This document shows, one piece after another, positions 27,601 to 38,823 of a DNA stretch of 64,000 nucleotides. The DNA lies in NCBI GenBank assembly GCA_000827325.1, contig KN832894.1, forward strand, positions 124,001 through 188,000, written 5' to 3'. The number at the start of each line of letters is the position of its first letter. Within the stretch, counting starts at the first letter, position 1. A program made the translations under genes and the position numbers. This DNA is from Oidiodendron maius Zn. Lineage: Eukaryota > Ascomycota > Leotiomycetes > Myxotrichaceae. Below the pieces are notes generated by a model. That model was not told the origin of the DNA. It made no database searches and saw only the letters and a list, made by a program, of their open reading frames with translations.

Positions 27601-28549
27601 GTAGTTAAGCAAGGGAATTGATTTGATTAAGGACTATCCTTACTAGCTTTAGTTCTTTTAAAAGGTTTATTACTTATAGGTTAGGTAAAACCTTTCCTAA
27701 AAGGTTGCCCTTTTTTGTCTTATAGAAGTTGGCTATATAGCAGGGCTAGTCTTATTGCTGATATGCCTGTATAAAGTCTCTAACAAGATCTTAAAGAAAA
27801 GGAGTTAGTGCCTTTATACTATTAAGCAGATCGGTTACTACCTTGTTTACAAGCCTAGTATAGACTTTTATAAAAGGGACAGCGAATGTAGCTAGGTCCT
27901 GGAATACAGTCCCTCTAAACGGTGTAGCCAGGAAAACCACTCCTCTAGTCGCTCTCTATAGAGCTATATATCCGCTTCCAGGCTAGGTAGCGAGAGCGAT
28001 AGCCTAGGCTATAATAACACCACCAAGATATAAGGCGATAAACAGGATAGGCTAACTGGTGTCTATACTAGGTCGAGATTGAATACCTAATAGTAAGCTC
28101 CTAGCAAGCTCTTTGATTATTATCTTGATTATAGTGTACTCCTTAAAAAGACTAGCTGGCTAGTTGCAGGTGAAGATCCAAGCTATTGGAAACCGTACAG
28201 GAAGCATGTCTGGGTGCTCCAGCCAGTTGATAGGAGATACATTAGGATCGTGGGGGTTTTTCTAGATCTATGTGTCCGGCGACTTTATATCGAGGCTATA
28301 GATGGCTACAATGTCCGCTTCTGTTTTCGTCTTGTTCTTAGGAGCATAGACTTGACTAAGATAGACATCCTGTATTTGTTTTGTAGTTTGTGCCGGACTA
28401 TCTTGAACGGCCGTTCCTCTAAGCGGCCGGCACTCCGCCAGGATTGGTGTGGCCGACTGAAAATACACGAATCTGTTACAGAGCCAAAGGTAAACGGCGA
28501 TCGTCACCCCGGCCACGAGAACGGCCTGGGCGATATTGACCGACTTCAT
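24683..28549 (-). pseudogene. NLR relic: SesB-like hydrolase, NACHT, HEAT repeats
   Basis: Reads leftward from ATG 28,549. The N terminus has a hydrophobic anchor (AQAVLVAGVTIAVYLWL) and then DIVAIYSLDIKSPDT, the hallmark opening of the SesB-like alpha/beta-hydrolase domain. This continues as NWLEHPDMLPVRFPIAWIFT, a decayed LGGV nucleophile-elbow region and ATRGVVFLATPFRGTVFQDL (to about 27,850). A NACHT P-loop, AGIGKTTLGKKIVY, lies near 27,060, and IIIISRPYIALLAG with LELETVGFYLDQVKVYIE at 26,560-26,790. The C terminus (24,683-25,560) is eight 33-aa HEAT repeats. Such proteins sense non-self or heterokaryon signals and trigger cell death or a hydrolase effector. Exon 1 is clean; from about 28,265 leftward stops sit at Trp and Gln codons (PDT-stop-I-stop-KNP), as RIP would make. 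Confidence 0.85.
24780..25560 (-). repeat. Eight tandem 99-bp units encoding 33-aa HEAT repeats
   Basis: The landmark corresponding to CTGTATCAG recurs at 24,793, 24,892, 24,991, 25,090, 25,189, 25,288, 25,387 and 25,486: eight units of exactly 99 bp. The translated unit is of the type FKDKDxxVRYxAIQALGSQ followed by SNLSDTAIxAV. Units are nearly identical, as in NLRs whose repeats are kept alike by recombination; several carry TAG at the Gln codon. Confidence 0.9.
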
Positions 28550-29080
28550 TGTCTGCGTTTCCGGCCCAGTCCAGCGTTCATAGCCAAGCGTCTTGCGTAC
28601 CACGCTTCGTGTTCCACAGTCAAACGGCGGCTGTCGATAGATCGAGGGAAAACGTTATACATCAGCCGCGTCTCGTGAGGCAGCGTGACGCAGATTTGCC
28701 TCGTTGCGAGGTGACGGGATAGTGTATCCCCAACCCCTGCGCAGAGCGCCACACTGATCTGCCTCCAATCGTTTCCCGTCTACTAGGCTGAGTTACGGCA
28801 ACGCGGTGGCGGTCGTATCAATATAGCACAGACTCCGCAAGGATGAGGACCGCCATATCACGATGTTCCGTCTTAGGAACGCTGCAGATGCGTTCGCAAA
28901 ACGGTGTAAAAATGGTCACGTGATCTGCAACAACCTGAAACGGCATAATAGCCTCGCATGCGACTTCAAAATGCCTGCACACTAGCACGACTCCTTGACC
29001 TCGGTCACGCAGACAGCGATGTTCGGCTCATCCATGGCACAGGCTAAATATCACGGCGAGACCCGTTATACTCGGAGACT
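28550..29080. other. GC-rich island: upstream region of the NLR relic
   Basis: Balanced base composition with many CpG and CpA dinucleotides, in sharp contrast to both sides. Together with NLR exon 1 (28,265-28,549) it forms an unmutated island of about 0.8 kb. A minus-strand open frame at 28,546-28,752 has no recognisable family. The island probably contains the NLR promoter and leader. Confidence 0.55.
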
Positions 29081-29129
29081 GTATTAGCAGAGACTGTATT
29101 AGGGTACTTTTCTCTAAGCACCTCCTTCT

Positions 29130-30430
29130 AGAGCTTGAGTACCTGGATCAAGATCTCCTTAGCCTCCATATATTAGCCCTGACTGATATAACGCTGCCAG
29201 GCTCACTATGCTCGAGATCGTACTATATAAGGCCATAATACCGTCTCCCCTATATACTCCTCCAACCCGGCCCTTCTCTTCCTGGCTCTATCAGGCCTTA
29301 CTGTCATGATTTCTGGACTAGGGTTTTATCCTATACTCGGTATAGTATAGGACGTCCACTAGCTTCTCTTGTATATCCTGTATCGACTTAATATTTGTTT
29401 CAATATTGTCCCTTATATCCTATATTAACTTGATCTTTGTTTTAACCTTATCCCTTATATCCTTTATCGACTTGAGCTCTGTTTTAACATTGCCTAATAT
29501 ATCCTATATCGAATTGATCTATATTTCAACATTTTCGGCTACCTCCCGGATCGCCTTAAGTAGAGCGCTCTCCCGGTCGCTGCCTGTATAGCTCTTTATT
29601 GAACTTCCTTGGTTAGATTTTTGAAAAGGTGTATCTGCTCTATAGTCTACAACTATACGCTTCCGTTTTCGTGATAGCTTATCAGCCTTAATAGCAGAGT
29701 CTACCTTACAAGTGGCCTCTCTATCCAAATCCACCAGGTTAATGACCTTAGGCCTAGGATAGCTCTTTATAGACAATAAGGTTGTATACTTCCTAGAGTC
29801 TTGCTGCTAGATATCCTCTAGCCTTCCAAACACACCTATAGAAGCTGGTATAACAAGACCCCTGGCTGGACAAAGTAGGGCTACTGCTAGTATATTACTC
29901 TTAAAGCTAGTCAAGCTTAGTATAGGAAACATACCACTTGGATAAGGTACAGCCACCCTTGTTAGGATAGCTTTAGCTAGAGGTACTAGCTTTACTATAT
30001 AGCCGACTAGCAGGTATACCTTAAATATTGTTAGTCTAAGATAATACTAGAAGCAGGCATACAATTATACCTGCTGATATCCTCTATAAAGCGGCTTAGA
30101 TACTACCTTCTTAGCTTCTACTATATTTTCCAAGCCTACTTGATCTAATAGCTCTAGGTATTTTTCTGCTAGAGCAAGCTTATTAGGTATAGTAGCAGTA
30201 TCAGTCTAGCAAGTTAAGATCGATTTTACTATAGTATAAATATAGTCTAAGGTAGACAAGAGGTCTCTATTAGAGTCCAAGTCAAACAAGTAATCATCTT
30301 CTAAGTCTAGAGTATACTATTCTGAGTCTAAGTTAAACAAGAGGTCATTATCTGAGTTAAAGGTAGACTCTTCCAAGTATAAGTAAAACAAGAGATCTGT
30401 ATCTAAGTCAATCTCTATCTGGTTTATAGG
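29130..30430 (-). pseudogene. Unrecognised relic with acidic N terminus and coiled coil
   Basis: Minus-strand coding-like region with scattered stops. It begins near 30,430 with an Asp/Glu-rich part, continues through TDTATIPNKLALAEKYLELL and VGLENIVEAKKVVSKPLYRG, then a basic segment KLSRKRKRIVVDYRAD (in the open frame 29,519-29,776). It ends in a heptad-like array with repeated motifs of the type IKSIxDIRDKVKTxI (about 29,400-29,520), a strong coiled-coil candidate. I do not recognise the family. It lies just downstream of the DUF3435 relic on the same strand. Confidence 0.45.
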
Positions 30431-31389
30431 GTTTAGTAAATACTAAGCAAGTGAAGATATACTAACTATTACAAGATAGAATAATTATTTGAATATAATA
30501 GATAAACAAGATACAGAAGCTATTGCTCTCTTATACTTTTCCCTTAATATTATAATCTGTTCTTAGGGGTTCCTTCAACCCAAGAGACCCTCTAAGGCAC
30601 CTTAGCCACCACCTCCCCGATATACCCAAGAAGCATACAAGGCTCTTTAGCTCTTATATAGTAATACAAATCGACTATACTCTATCACTAACTATAGCTA
30701 GCTGTATAACCCTTTAAGGGGAAGATAAAGCTAAGTATACTTATAAGATATAGGGCTACATTCCTAGTAGTATATCTAGGTTATAGTATTATACAAACTA
30801 GTATATAATAGACTATATTAAAGCTACAGCAGACCATTAGCTAATATACTATACTACCTTATAGAGGGCTAATCTGCTTAGCCGAGTTATAGGCAAGCTT
30901 AGTCTATCTATAGCAGCAATAAGTTAATAATACTAGTATTACTTTATATAATACTACCTGAATTTAAGCACTAGTATAGACTGAAACCGATAAAACAAGC
31001 TATAAGTATAGTACTTGGCTAGTATTTATAAGGCTTTTGTATCGAATACTTATTTACTTTAAGGGATAAGATTTAGCTACAGGCAACTCTAGAATATAAT
31101 AGAGGTAATATTATAGATAATAGTATCTGAACAAAATATACCTTAAGACTATAGTATAATTTTATATACTTCTATAATATAAAGCTTAAACTATTCTATA
31201 TCTTTAAGGACTAATTTCTCCATTATATACTTAAGATATTTATAGGAAAATCTCTTATATATAATATACCCCTTCAAGTGATTATCAATATAGTTTATTA
31301 TTTTATAAATAGTAGAAAATTCATATATCCAGAATTCAATTATACCTTAAATATCCTCTATATATATAATACATTGTATCTTCTTATAG
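30431..31389. other. RIP-degraded DNA between two minus-strand relics
   Basis: No open frame of note. Decayed C-terminal sequence of the DUF3435 relic may extend into the right part of this stretch. Confidence 0.4.
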
Positions 31390-33600
31390 GCTACTAGGAA
31401 AGGGTCTTTAGAGAAAGAGTCATTAGAGATAGTCTACTCTATAGAGGTTTCTAAACCTGCCCTACTTAAGGACTTCAGACACTTGACTTCTTATCGATAG
31501 GAGAGTATAGTCAATAAATCTACTATATATACTTGATAGCTAGTAGTATCACTCAGCCCAAGATTGTTAGACAGATTATATATCACCTCCTAAACCTTTG
31601 TTTGTTCCAAGAGCTAGTACTATATAATAGATTCAATATACTTAACCGCTAGAGCCTTATTCAGTTACCTTACTATTTCCTTATTATATATACACTTAAA
31701 ATAATCTTGCTGGTATTTAAACTTGATTGCCTAGTTATATTGCTTCTATAGAGAATCGATTTACTAATACAGTTGTTTAGCTTCCAGCTAAATATCAGAA
31801 GGCACTCTAATAAAATAACTATAGGTTATTTTGATTTCCTTGTATTCTCTTATAAGCTCTACTAGCTCTAGATTAGGGGGAAGGGCTGCTAGGATCTCTT
31901 TAGGGATATCCTTTAGGGTACAAGGGTTACAGGTAAGGCTTATATATATAAAGGCACAGAGAAGCCTAATATCCATTAGCTGATCCAGCACTATATCTTA
32001 AACGATAAACCTGATCTTCTTATTAATATAGGATCTATAAAAGACGCTAGTCTAAGGGTTATATCTTAGAACCTGGTTATATATAGCCGTTGTAGCAGTA
32101 TCTAAAATATAGTAAGTATATATCAATCCTAAATTTTGATAGCCACTTACTATCTACAGTATTCCCTATACCTTTATAGCAACAATAGCAAGTCAATTTC
32201 TATAGCAGACTAGTATCCTAACCCAAACGTTCAAGATAAAATACAAAAGTTGAATATAGAAGGGCCTTATACTTTGATATAGCAAGGCTACCTAGTGTTT
32301 ATACTACTTGTCTGAAAATAGGTGTTTTTAGTATTTCTAGTTTCTAATACACTAGTATTGCTTTTATAGGGTCTTGCAGCTTAGTCATAAAGAAAGGCTC
32401 TGTATAAGTATAGCTATCTATCTTGATTGCATTATCCTTAATTATAATAACCAGGATATAGCTAATAGAGTAAAGCATTAGAAGAGCTTCTTTATAGAAG
32501 AGAAAGATAGTACTACAACTATTATAGTTAGTAATATAAAGATTAAAACTCTATATAGTATATCAAAAACCTATAGCTTAGGCTTCCTATCAGCTCCTTT
32601 ATAATAAGCCAGAGTGATTTCCATTACAAGGAAATCGTGTCCCCCGGGTATAGTATTCTGAATAATCCAGAGCCAGATATCCTTATAGTAGAGAGCCTTG
32701 TATTCCCTCTTAAGATTATTAACATTGTCTATATCTATATTATTATAATCTGTATTGTCTGGGTTTGTCTAGGGATCCGGATTCTTATATAATAGCCCTC
32801 TATCTCCAGGTTCATCTATACTCTTATATCCACTGTTCTAATTATTATTATCCTCTTCTTGCTTGTAAGTTATAGCCTTCCCCTTTACCTTCTTCTATAC
32901 CTTGCCTTTCTATATATCGATTATCTCGGCCAGTCAACAGCTAGTATATATTAGGAGAAGTATAATTACAGTAAGGGCAAGACACTAATCTTCAGTTAGA
33001 AATACAGATATATCCCGAGTCTAGAGGTAGGTAAGGAGGAGGAGGAGATTATCCGGACCTAATACTAGCTTAGCTATCTTTTCCCGTTTTAATTTGAACT
33101 TTTCAGCTAATTTAGTATTAAGATACTGAATTTATACAGTTAGTAGCCTATTCTATACAAATAGCAGCAAGAGTGTTATTATACAGTAAAAGTATATTTG
33201 GCATGATTTATATCTATATACTTCCTGTTTATTCGATTATAGAGCTATTTAAACTAAAGGAGATACTAGTATACTAAACTAAAAGTATTCACTTTATAGT
33301 TCTTATAAATATAGTAGAGAAAAGCTATAGTAGTACCTTGATTATACTCTTAGATAGCTTCTTGCCAAAACCTTCTTTCTCTATATTTATAAAACCTGCT
33401 ATTCTATTAGCTCAAGAGAGCAGAGGCTCTAATATAGAAATAGCCTCCTTACTTTTTCCACTTCTAACAAATACTAGTAATGTTTTCTTTTGTAGTATCT
33501 GTATCATTTAGGGCCAGATAGCCAGATTTATTATACTCCTGCTTAAGTATATTATAGTCCATTAGTAAAAGCTTTAGCTTCTTTGCTGTTTGGTCCACTA
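31390..33600 (-). pseudogene. DUF3435 tyrosine-recombinase relic (Starship captain-like)
   Basis: Minus-strand reading gives, in order, an N-terminal helical part (KKLKLLLMDYNILKQEYN, near 33,560) and a core with HDFLVMEITLAYYKGADRKP (near 32,600), the position where DUF3435/FluG-type proteins have their family signature. Then come LQDPIKAILVYQKLEILKTP-like sequence and the open frame 31,788-31,991 (LMDIRLLCAFIYISLTCNP, DIPKEILAALPPN). It continues past a stop as a charged helix with FKYQQDYFKCIYNKEI (near 31,690). DUF3435 proteins are the recombinases that move Starships. Many stops of RIP type; non-functional here. Orientation is leftward, with the cargo-type genes downstream of it, as in a Starship. 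Confidence 0.75.
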
Positions 33601-34120
33601 TATTAAATCAAGTGACAAAATTATAAAGGTTTTCTATAGTATCGAAAGGGCGTTTTGCTGAAGTCCTTTCTATAGTAGGATAGAGGCTGTAAGGCTAGAA
33701 CAGACAGGAGTTTTATAGTATTATAAAGAGAACTGAATAGTATCAAGATTGATAGACCTAGTAAAGTTGAAGCAGTAAGAAGCCTTATAAGGGGGTGAAA
33801 GTTCATAAAGGGGGGCTGTAACCTTTCAAGCATTATAAGCGTAGCCTGCCCTTATAAGATCAGCCAGCCAAAGGTAGTCATATTAATGATACTGTCTGGC
33901 AGTAATATCCAGAGAGGCAGCAAAGGTAACCAATTCTGTAACGTGAAGTAGCTTAGTAAGGATAAAGCAGAGCTATGCCAGCATTTAGCGAAAGGGGGGT
34001 GAAGCGAGTCGCCTCTATATGACGATTTCCAGTTCGGGTAGTACTGAGGCTGCTTAAAACAGCGGCTATCCCCCTCTCAATTCGGTAGCCCTAGCACCCC
34101 AACTTGGCTTTATCTTATAA
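33601..34120. other. Region upstream of the captain-like relic
   Basis: Contains a patch (about 33,960-34,110) of normal base composition, including GGGGGGTGAAGCGAG and TTCGGTAGCCCTAGCACCCC, between RIP-degraded blocks. Captains lie close to the 5' end of Starships, so a terminus is expected about here, but I could not find a matching repeat in the window. Confidence 0.35.
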
Positions 34121-34479
34121 ATATATATATATAGTTCTTAAAGTAAAAGTTTCTTTATAACTAATAGAATAATAGATAATTATATAGAACTTTAAATTAA
34201 GTATTAGCTATAGTTATATAGCTTTAAATAGTAATAGTAATAGTTATATAGACTAGTCTAATATCTTTAAATTAATTAAAAGATAAATAGTAAATCAGGA
34301 AATATCTAACTTTAAAGTATATTTTTTAGAGTCTAATATTAAATATATCTAGATATATATTATATACTAGCTTTACTACTATAGGAATCTCTAGATAATA
34401 TAGAATACTAATATTTAAGGATTATTTCTAGTTAATAGAGAGTTCTATATATTCAAGAGTATAATTAATCTAAATCCCC

Positions 34480-36090
34480 CCTCCCTCCCCCCCTCTCTTT
34501 TTTATCTCTAATCTAGCTAACTAGTTAGATTTAACTACTCCTTTAAGTTAGTCTTTTTAGCTTATAAGATCTATAACTCTTTCTATAACTAGGCTATTAG
34601 GTCCTAATTAGCTAGCTAATCCCTTTACTTCTAGTATAATTTTAGAGTATTTAATACTATAATTGCTTTAGATACTAAAACCTTAGCTATCTTCTTAATA
34701 CTAACCTTTTGATTATTCTAGAGGGAGTAATATACTATAATCTGATTAGTTATATCCTCTTCTAAATTAACTATCCTTTTGTTCTTTAAGTAGATAAAGC
34801 TCTTTATATTTACTAGCTTAATCCTTTAACTAGAAGTAGCTAAAGAGCTAGCTATACCTTATATTTCTTGGATTAATTCAAGAGATTCGGCCTAGTAACT
34901 ATTATTTTCAGACCCTTCTTTAACCTCTTTAACCTCTCTAAACCCCTTTTATTAGTATCTAGTTATTAGAGTTAAATTAATAGACTCCTAGACTTAAATA
35001 CTCTATTTAATAGTCTATAAAATATAGTATATCTTAGTATAATCCTTTCTAGTATTGAATTCAGTTATAAGAAACTATAAAAGCTACCTTTTAATATAAT
35101 ACTTCTAGTTCTAAATAATCCCTTGATCTAATAGTTAAAAAATAGATATTATATTAGCTAGAAATTACTTAATTTAAGTCTATTTAAGTAGTTAATTACT
35201 CTCTCTAATTAATCTAACTATAGCTTTATAAGCATTAAAGTTATCTATTAAAAGAAGTATAGGTTTTTAAGCCCTTTTATTAAACTACCTTAGCTACTTA
35301 ACTATAATTATATAGATTATCTAAGCAGTTAAATTCACTCTCTAAAAGAAGCCTTTATTCTTAGTATTTATAATATAATTTTAAGTAAAATAATAAGACC
35401 TTTAAGCCTTACTAATAAACTAAAGAGGGAGCTTATTACTGCTATCCTTATTATAGTAGAGGTTAGCTATAATTCGAGTTTTATTAACTCTTTTACTAGT
35501 AGAGATTGTTATAAAGCTTATATTTAGAAGCTTTTTCTAAAGAAATCTAGTCTTATCTATATTATAGGTATTATTAGCTGAATATTTAGCCTTAATTATC
35601 TGAATACACTTTATCTAAATGATTATATCCTTAGTTATTTCAATTAAAGAGGCTTTACTTACCTTCTTATAGTAGTAGAAGTTATATCTATTCTTAAATC
35701 TACCTAACTAACCCTTACTCTAACCTAGATACTCTAATCCTTAATACTTAGAGAGCCTTTACTAGAATTTGGAAGCCTTTAGCCTCAAGAGATCACCTGA
35801 AATAATACTATAAACCTGATTAAATTATACTATCTAATTATCTAGAGCCTTCTCAAGTATATCTTACTTTATAGTCCTTAAGTTCTTTATCTTTAGATTA
35901 ACTTGATTAGAATCAAGGTAACTATTCTTTATTAAAAGGATATTATATATAGTTAAAGAGCTTAAAGGATACCTATATTTAGTATACTACTAAGCAGATA
36001 TATCTGTAAGAGTCTTCTTTAAGCTAGGTATATAATACTAGGTATATAAAGCCTTCTTTTAAGCGTTAGTAATACTAATTCAAGGCTGCT
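34480..36090 (-). mobile_element. pogo/Fot1-type DNA transposon relic
   Basis: The minus strand carries a decayed transposase of the pogo/Fot1 (DDE_1) type. A CENP-B-like helix-turn-helix with GWLGRFKNRYN-like sequence lies near 35,690-35,730. A YNIDKT segment holding the first catalytic Asp lies near 35,550. TRIIANLYYNKDSSNKLPL lies near 35,430, KPILLLIDNFNAYKA with the second Asp near 35,250, and an LDQGII stretch near 35,110. Stops are numerous. A homopyrimidine tract (34,475-34,505) lies just beyond the transposase 3' end. I could not fix terminal inverted repeats. The remaining DNA to 36,500 is AT-rich and holds nothing I recognise. Confidence 0.7.
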
Positions 36091-36654
36091 TAGCTACTGG
36101 AACAGCTAGAAAAGATATAATTAATAAGAAAAAGAGTCTCTTTTTAATCCAGAAATACTAGAAAAAGTGTTCCGGTTATAGTAAAAAGAGAGATTCCGGA
36201 TATTTGCCCTAAAAAATCAAAATTTTCCGGGTATTTTCCAGGTAAACGAGAGTTCTAGACTAACTAGTTCTGGATTAAAAAGGGATTCCTGTACTACTAC
36301 TTTACTAAAAGAATTGCACTAAATTATATATACTAGAAAACAAGCGATATATAAAATTAGGAGATTAGTAAAACTAATTCTTTAGGAAATCAATTTGTAA
36401 CATTAAGTAGAAGTGAATAGAAGTCGATAGATAATTATACAAAGGGTTTGAAACAGTGAATTAATATATATCTTTGAATTTAATCGCATAAAACTCAGAT
36501 ACGCGTTCTACTAATGGACAGCCTGCCGCGGGTTAGCCTCAGCAGGAGTGTTATGTTTCGCCACCCAGGGCTGTACCGAGATCTATAAAATGGATTTAGA
36601 TTTGCTTGTGAACACAAGGTCCTTGGGCTTTGTCCTGCCATACAGAGCATTTTA

Positions 36655-38225
36655 TCATTTAGAATGGGAGGACACATCTACCTCAACTTGTATCGCTACG
36701 TTCTGTGTTTGGACAAGCTTGAAGTAGGCTTGTCGTCGCTCCATAAGCTCATTATGTGTGCCAGACTCGACCAGACGTCCATGTTCTATGACGCAGATCC
36801 GGTCTGCCTTTTGAATTGTGCTCAATCTATGTGCAATCGCAATGGTAGTGCGTCTCTTAGCTGCAGCATCTAAAGCTTCCAGGACAGTCTTTTTAGACTC
36901 CGAGTCAAGAGCTGATGTCGCCTCGTTCAGAAGCAGAATCCTCGGTTTTCGTATTAACGCACGAGCAATAGCCATACGCTGCTTCTGGCCTCCACTTAGA
37001 ACATTGCCTTGGGGTCCAAGGAATGTTGAGAATCCGTCTCTAGTTAGACGTTAATATATTTCAGTGGATATCAGCGCATATAAACTCACGGAAGTGACTG
37101 AATGAAGTCTAAGAGATTAGCTTCCCTGCAAGCCTCGATCAAGTCCTCTTCCGATACGTCGGCTATTGAGCCAAGGATAATATTATCTCGTATCGTGCCC
37201 TGGTAAATTGTCGTCTCTTGGCTAACTAGCGATATCATGCGGCGATAGTCGTTGATGTTATATTTTGAGATATCCTTACTTGCAAAGCTGATATATCCAG
37301 AGGTTGGGTTGAAGAATCGTTCAATCAAGGAGATAATTGTACTTTTGCCAGAGCCACTGGAACCAACAATTGCGATGTATTGGCCAGAATGAATTGAGAG
37401 GCTAAAATGATCAAGGATGAGCTGTTGCGGTCTAGAAGGATAACGAAAACAAAGATCATTGATTTCGAGTGAACCGTTCGTCGTATCATCAATCGGCTGC
37501 CCGCTGGTATCCCACGTATCAATGGCCGGTCGACTGTCCAAAATTGCTTTCAAGTCATCACCCGCGTGTAAGGCCTTGCTTATATCCGGGGCGAAGGAGA
37601 ATATGGTGCCAGCCGACTGGGAGCCGGAGATCAAAGCAGAGAAACAAATGAAGAATTGCAGCATGGTATATTTACCGCTGGCGATTAGAGACCCCCCATA
37701 CCAGAATCCGAGTGCTGCACATAAGAATACGACAGACTGAGAAGCTGCGTAAAGTGCTGAGGCTTGAAGAATAGACCAGAGTGACTTCGAGGCTTGCCGG
37801 TCAAGATACCAGTGTAGTGATCGAGGACCCGTACCTCCAGCCCTAGTGAGGCCATAGTACGAATAGCGCTACAGCTTCGGTTGCATAATTAGCTGATTCT
37901 TCCTGCGTCTTCTTGATTTTGTCGTCAAAGAGTGTCAAAATCTTGAGACAGACCCAACCACACCCTGCTACCAACGGAATTGTTGCAGAACATACAAGAG
38001 CCAGCTTCCATCCGACTACAAGCGAGAGAATGAGTCTACCGCCTATAGTTGCGATGAAAGAAAACATTGAACCTAGGATGGCGCCGCTCAGGCTATTGAG
38101 ATTGCTTGTGCCTGTTGAGAGGAAAGCTGTGAGTGCGCCTGTTGAGTGCTCTTTCTGGTCGAAGAAGCCAATATCTTGCCGCATTATAGACCGCATCGAC
38201 TTGTCTCGGGCTCGGCAAGTCAGAC
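36655..38225 (-). pseudogene. ABC multidrug transporter (ABCB), C-terminal half, broken
   Basis: Only the second half of a fungal full-length ABCB exporter remains. TMD2 starts at RARDKSMRSIMRQDIGFFDQ (about 38,210). The second nucleotide-binding domain has Walker A GSSGSGKST (about 37,350), signature LSGGQKQR (about 36,985), then [16 protein letters not shown], where the usual Asp of Walker B is Asn, and the switch His in IAHRLST. One intron is visible (37,040-37,089). Two frame changes, near 37,865 and 37,815, disrupt the transmembrane part. The homologous sequence stops abruptly at about 38,225 against retroelement-derived DNA, so TMD1 and NBD1 are missing. It may once have been the exporter of the neighbouring cluster. 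GC content is normal. Confidence 0.85.
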
Positions 38226-38339
38226 CCTATACTAAGGTACTGACTTAATTCCAGTCTATATATCAAAGTCCAAATATATTCTATATAAGGTATATAGACA
38301 GGACTAGCCTAATATCAACAAAATCTCAATATTCCGGAA

Positions 38340-38782
38340 CAGGTTAAGCCCTACAGTCTACAATCGGTTGAGTTAACAGCTTAATCTGCTACATAGATAC
38401 CCTGATTTTGTCTGTATCATCCAGCAGCTTGCAGGTCAAGGTTCTGGTTCTGGTTCTGGTTCTGCGTTTGCCCCTACACCTGCCTCTAGACCTAGTTCTA
38501 GTTATACATATGCTCCACCTCGAATCCAGCAGCGCTCCCCTAATCCTATAGATATCGGCTCTATAGAGATTAATGCCCTTGATATTGCTGCAATTAAGGC
38601 TGGCCCTAGTGCAGTGGCCAGCTTTCTTTAAGGGGGGGGTAATGTGACGGCACGTGCGTCACCTGGCTGGGGGTCTGTGCGCGCACTTAGCTAGTTGCTC
38701 CTTACTTTAGTATTTTCGTCAATACAGCACCTTTACTGGCAACTGCTCCCTTTGTACTGCTTATAGTGGTCAGGCTGTCACA
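38340..38782 (+). mobile_element. LTR-retroelement fragment: gag end, purine tract and LTR
   Basis: A plus-strand gag-like tail (with a Gly-Ser run from GGTTCTG-type triplets near 38,440 and a Pro-rich part) ends at a purine tract (AAGGGGGGGG, 38,631-38,640). It is followed by a 140-bp LTR at 38,643-38,782 with matching 6-bp ends, TGTGAC and GTCACA. No pol-like sequence is seen between gag and the tract. The fragment has normal base composition, unlike the RIP-scarred elements to the left, and adjoins the truncated ABC gene. Confidence 0.7.
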
Positions 38783-38823
38783 TTTACTATAAGAGTCTAG
38801 CACTTTATAGCTATAAGCTGTCT

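Noticed and set aside
28214-28678. 154-codon plus-strand frame in the GC island
   Set aside because: It overlaps the NLR first exon in antisense; the minus-strand reading has the recognisable DIVAIYSLDIKSPD motif.
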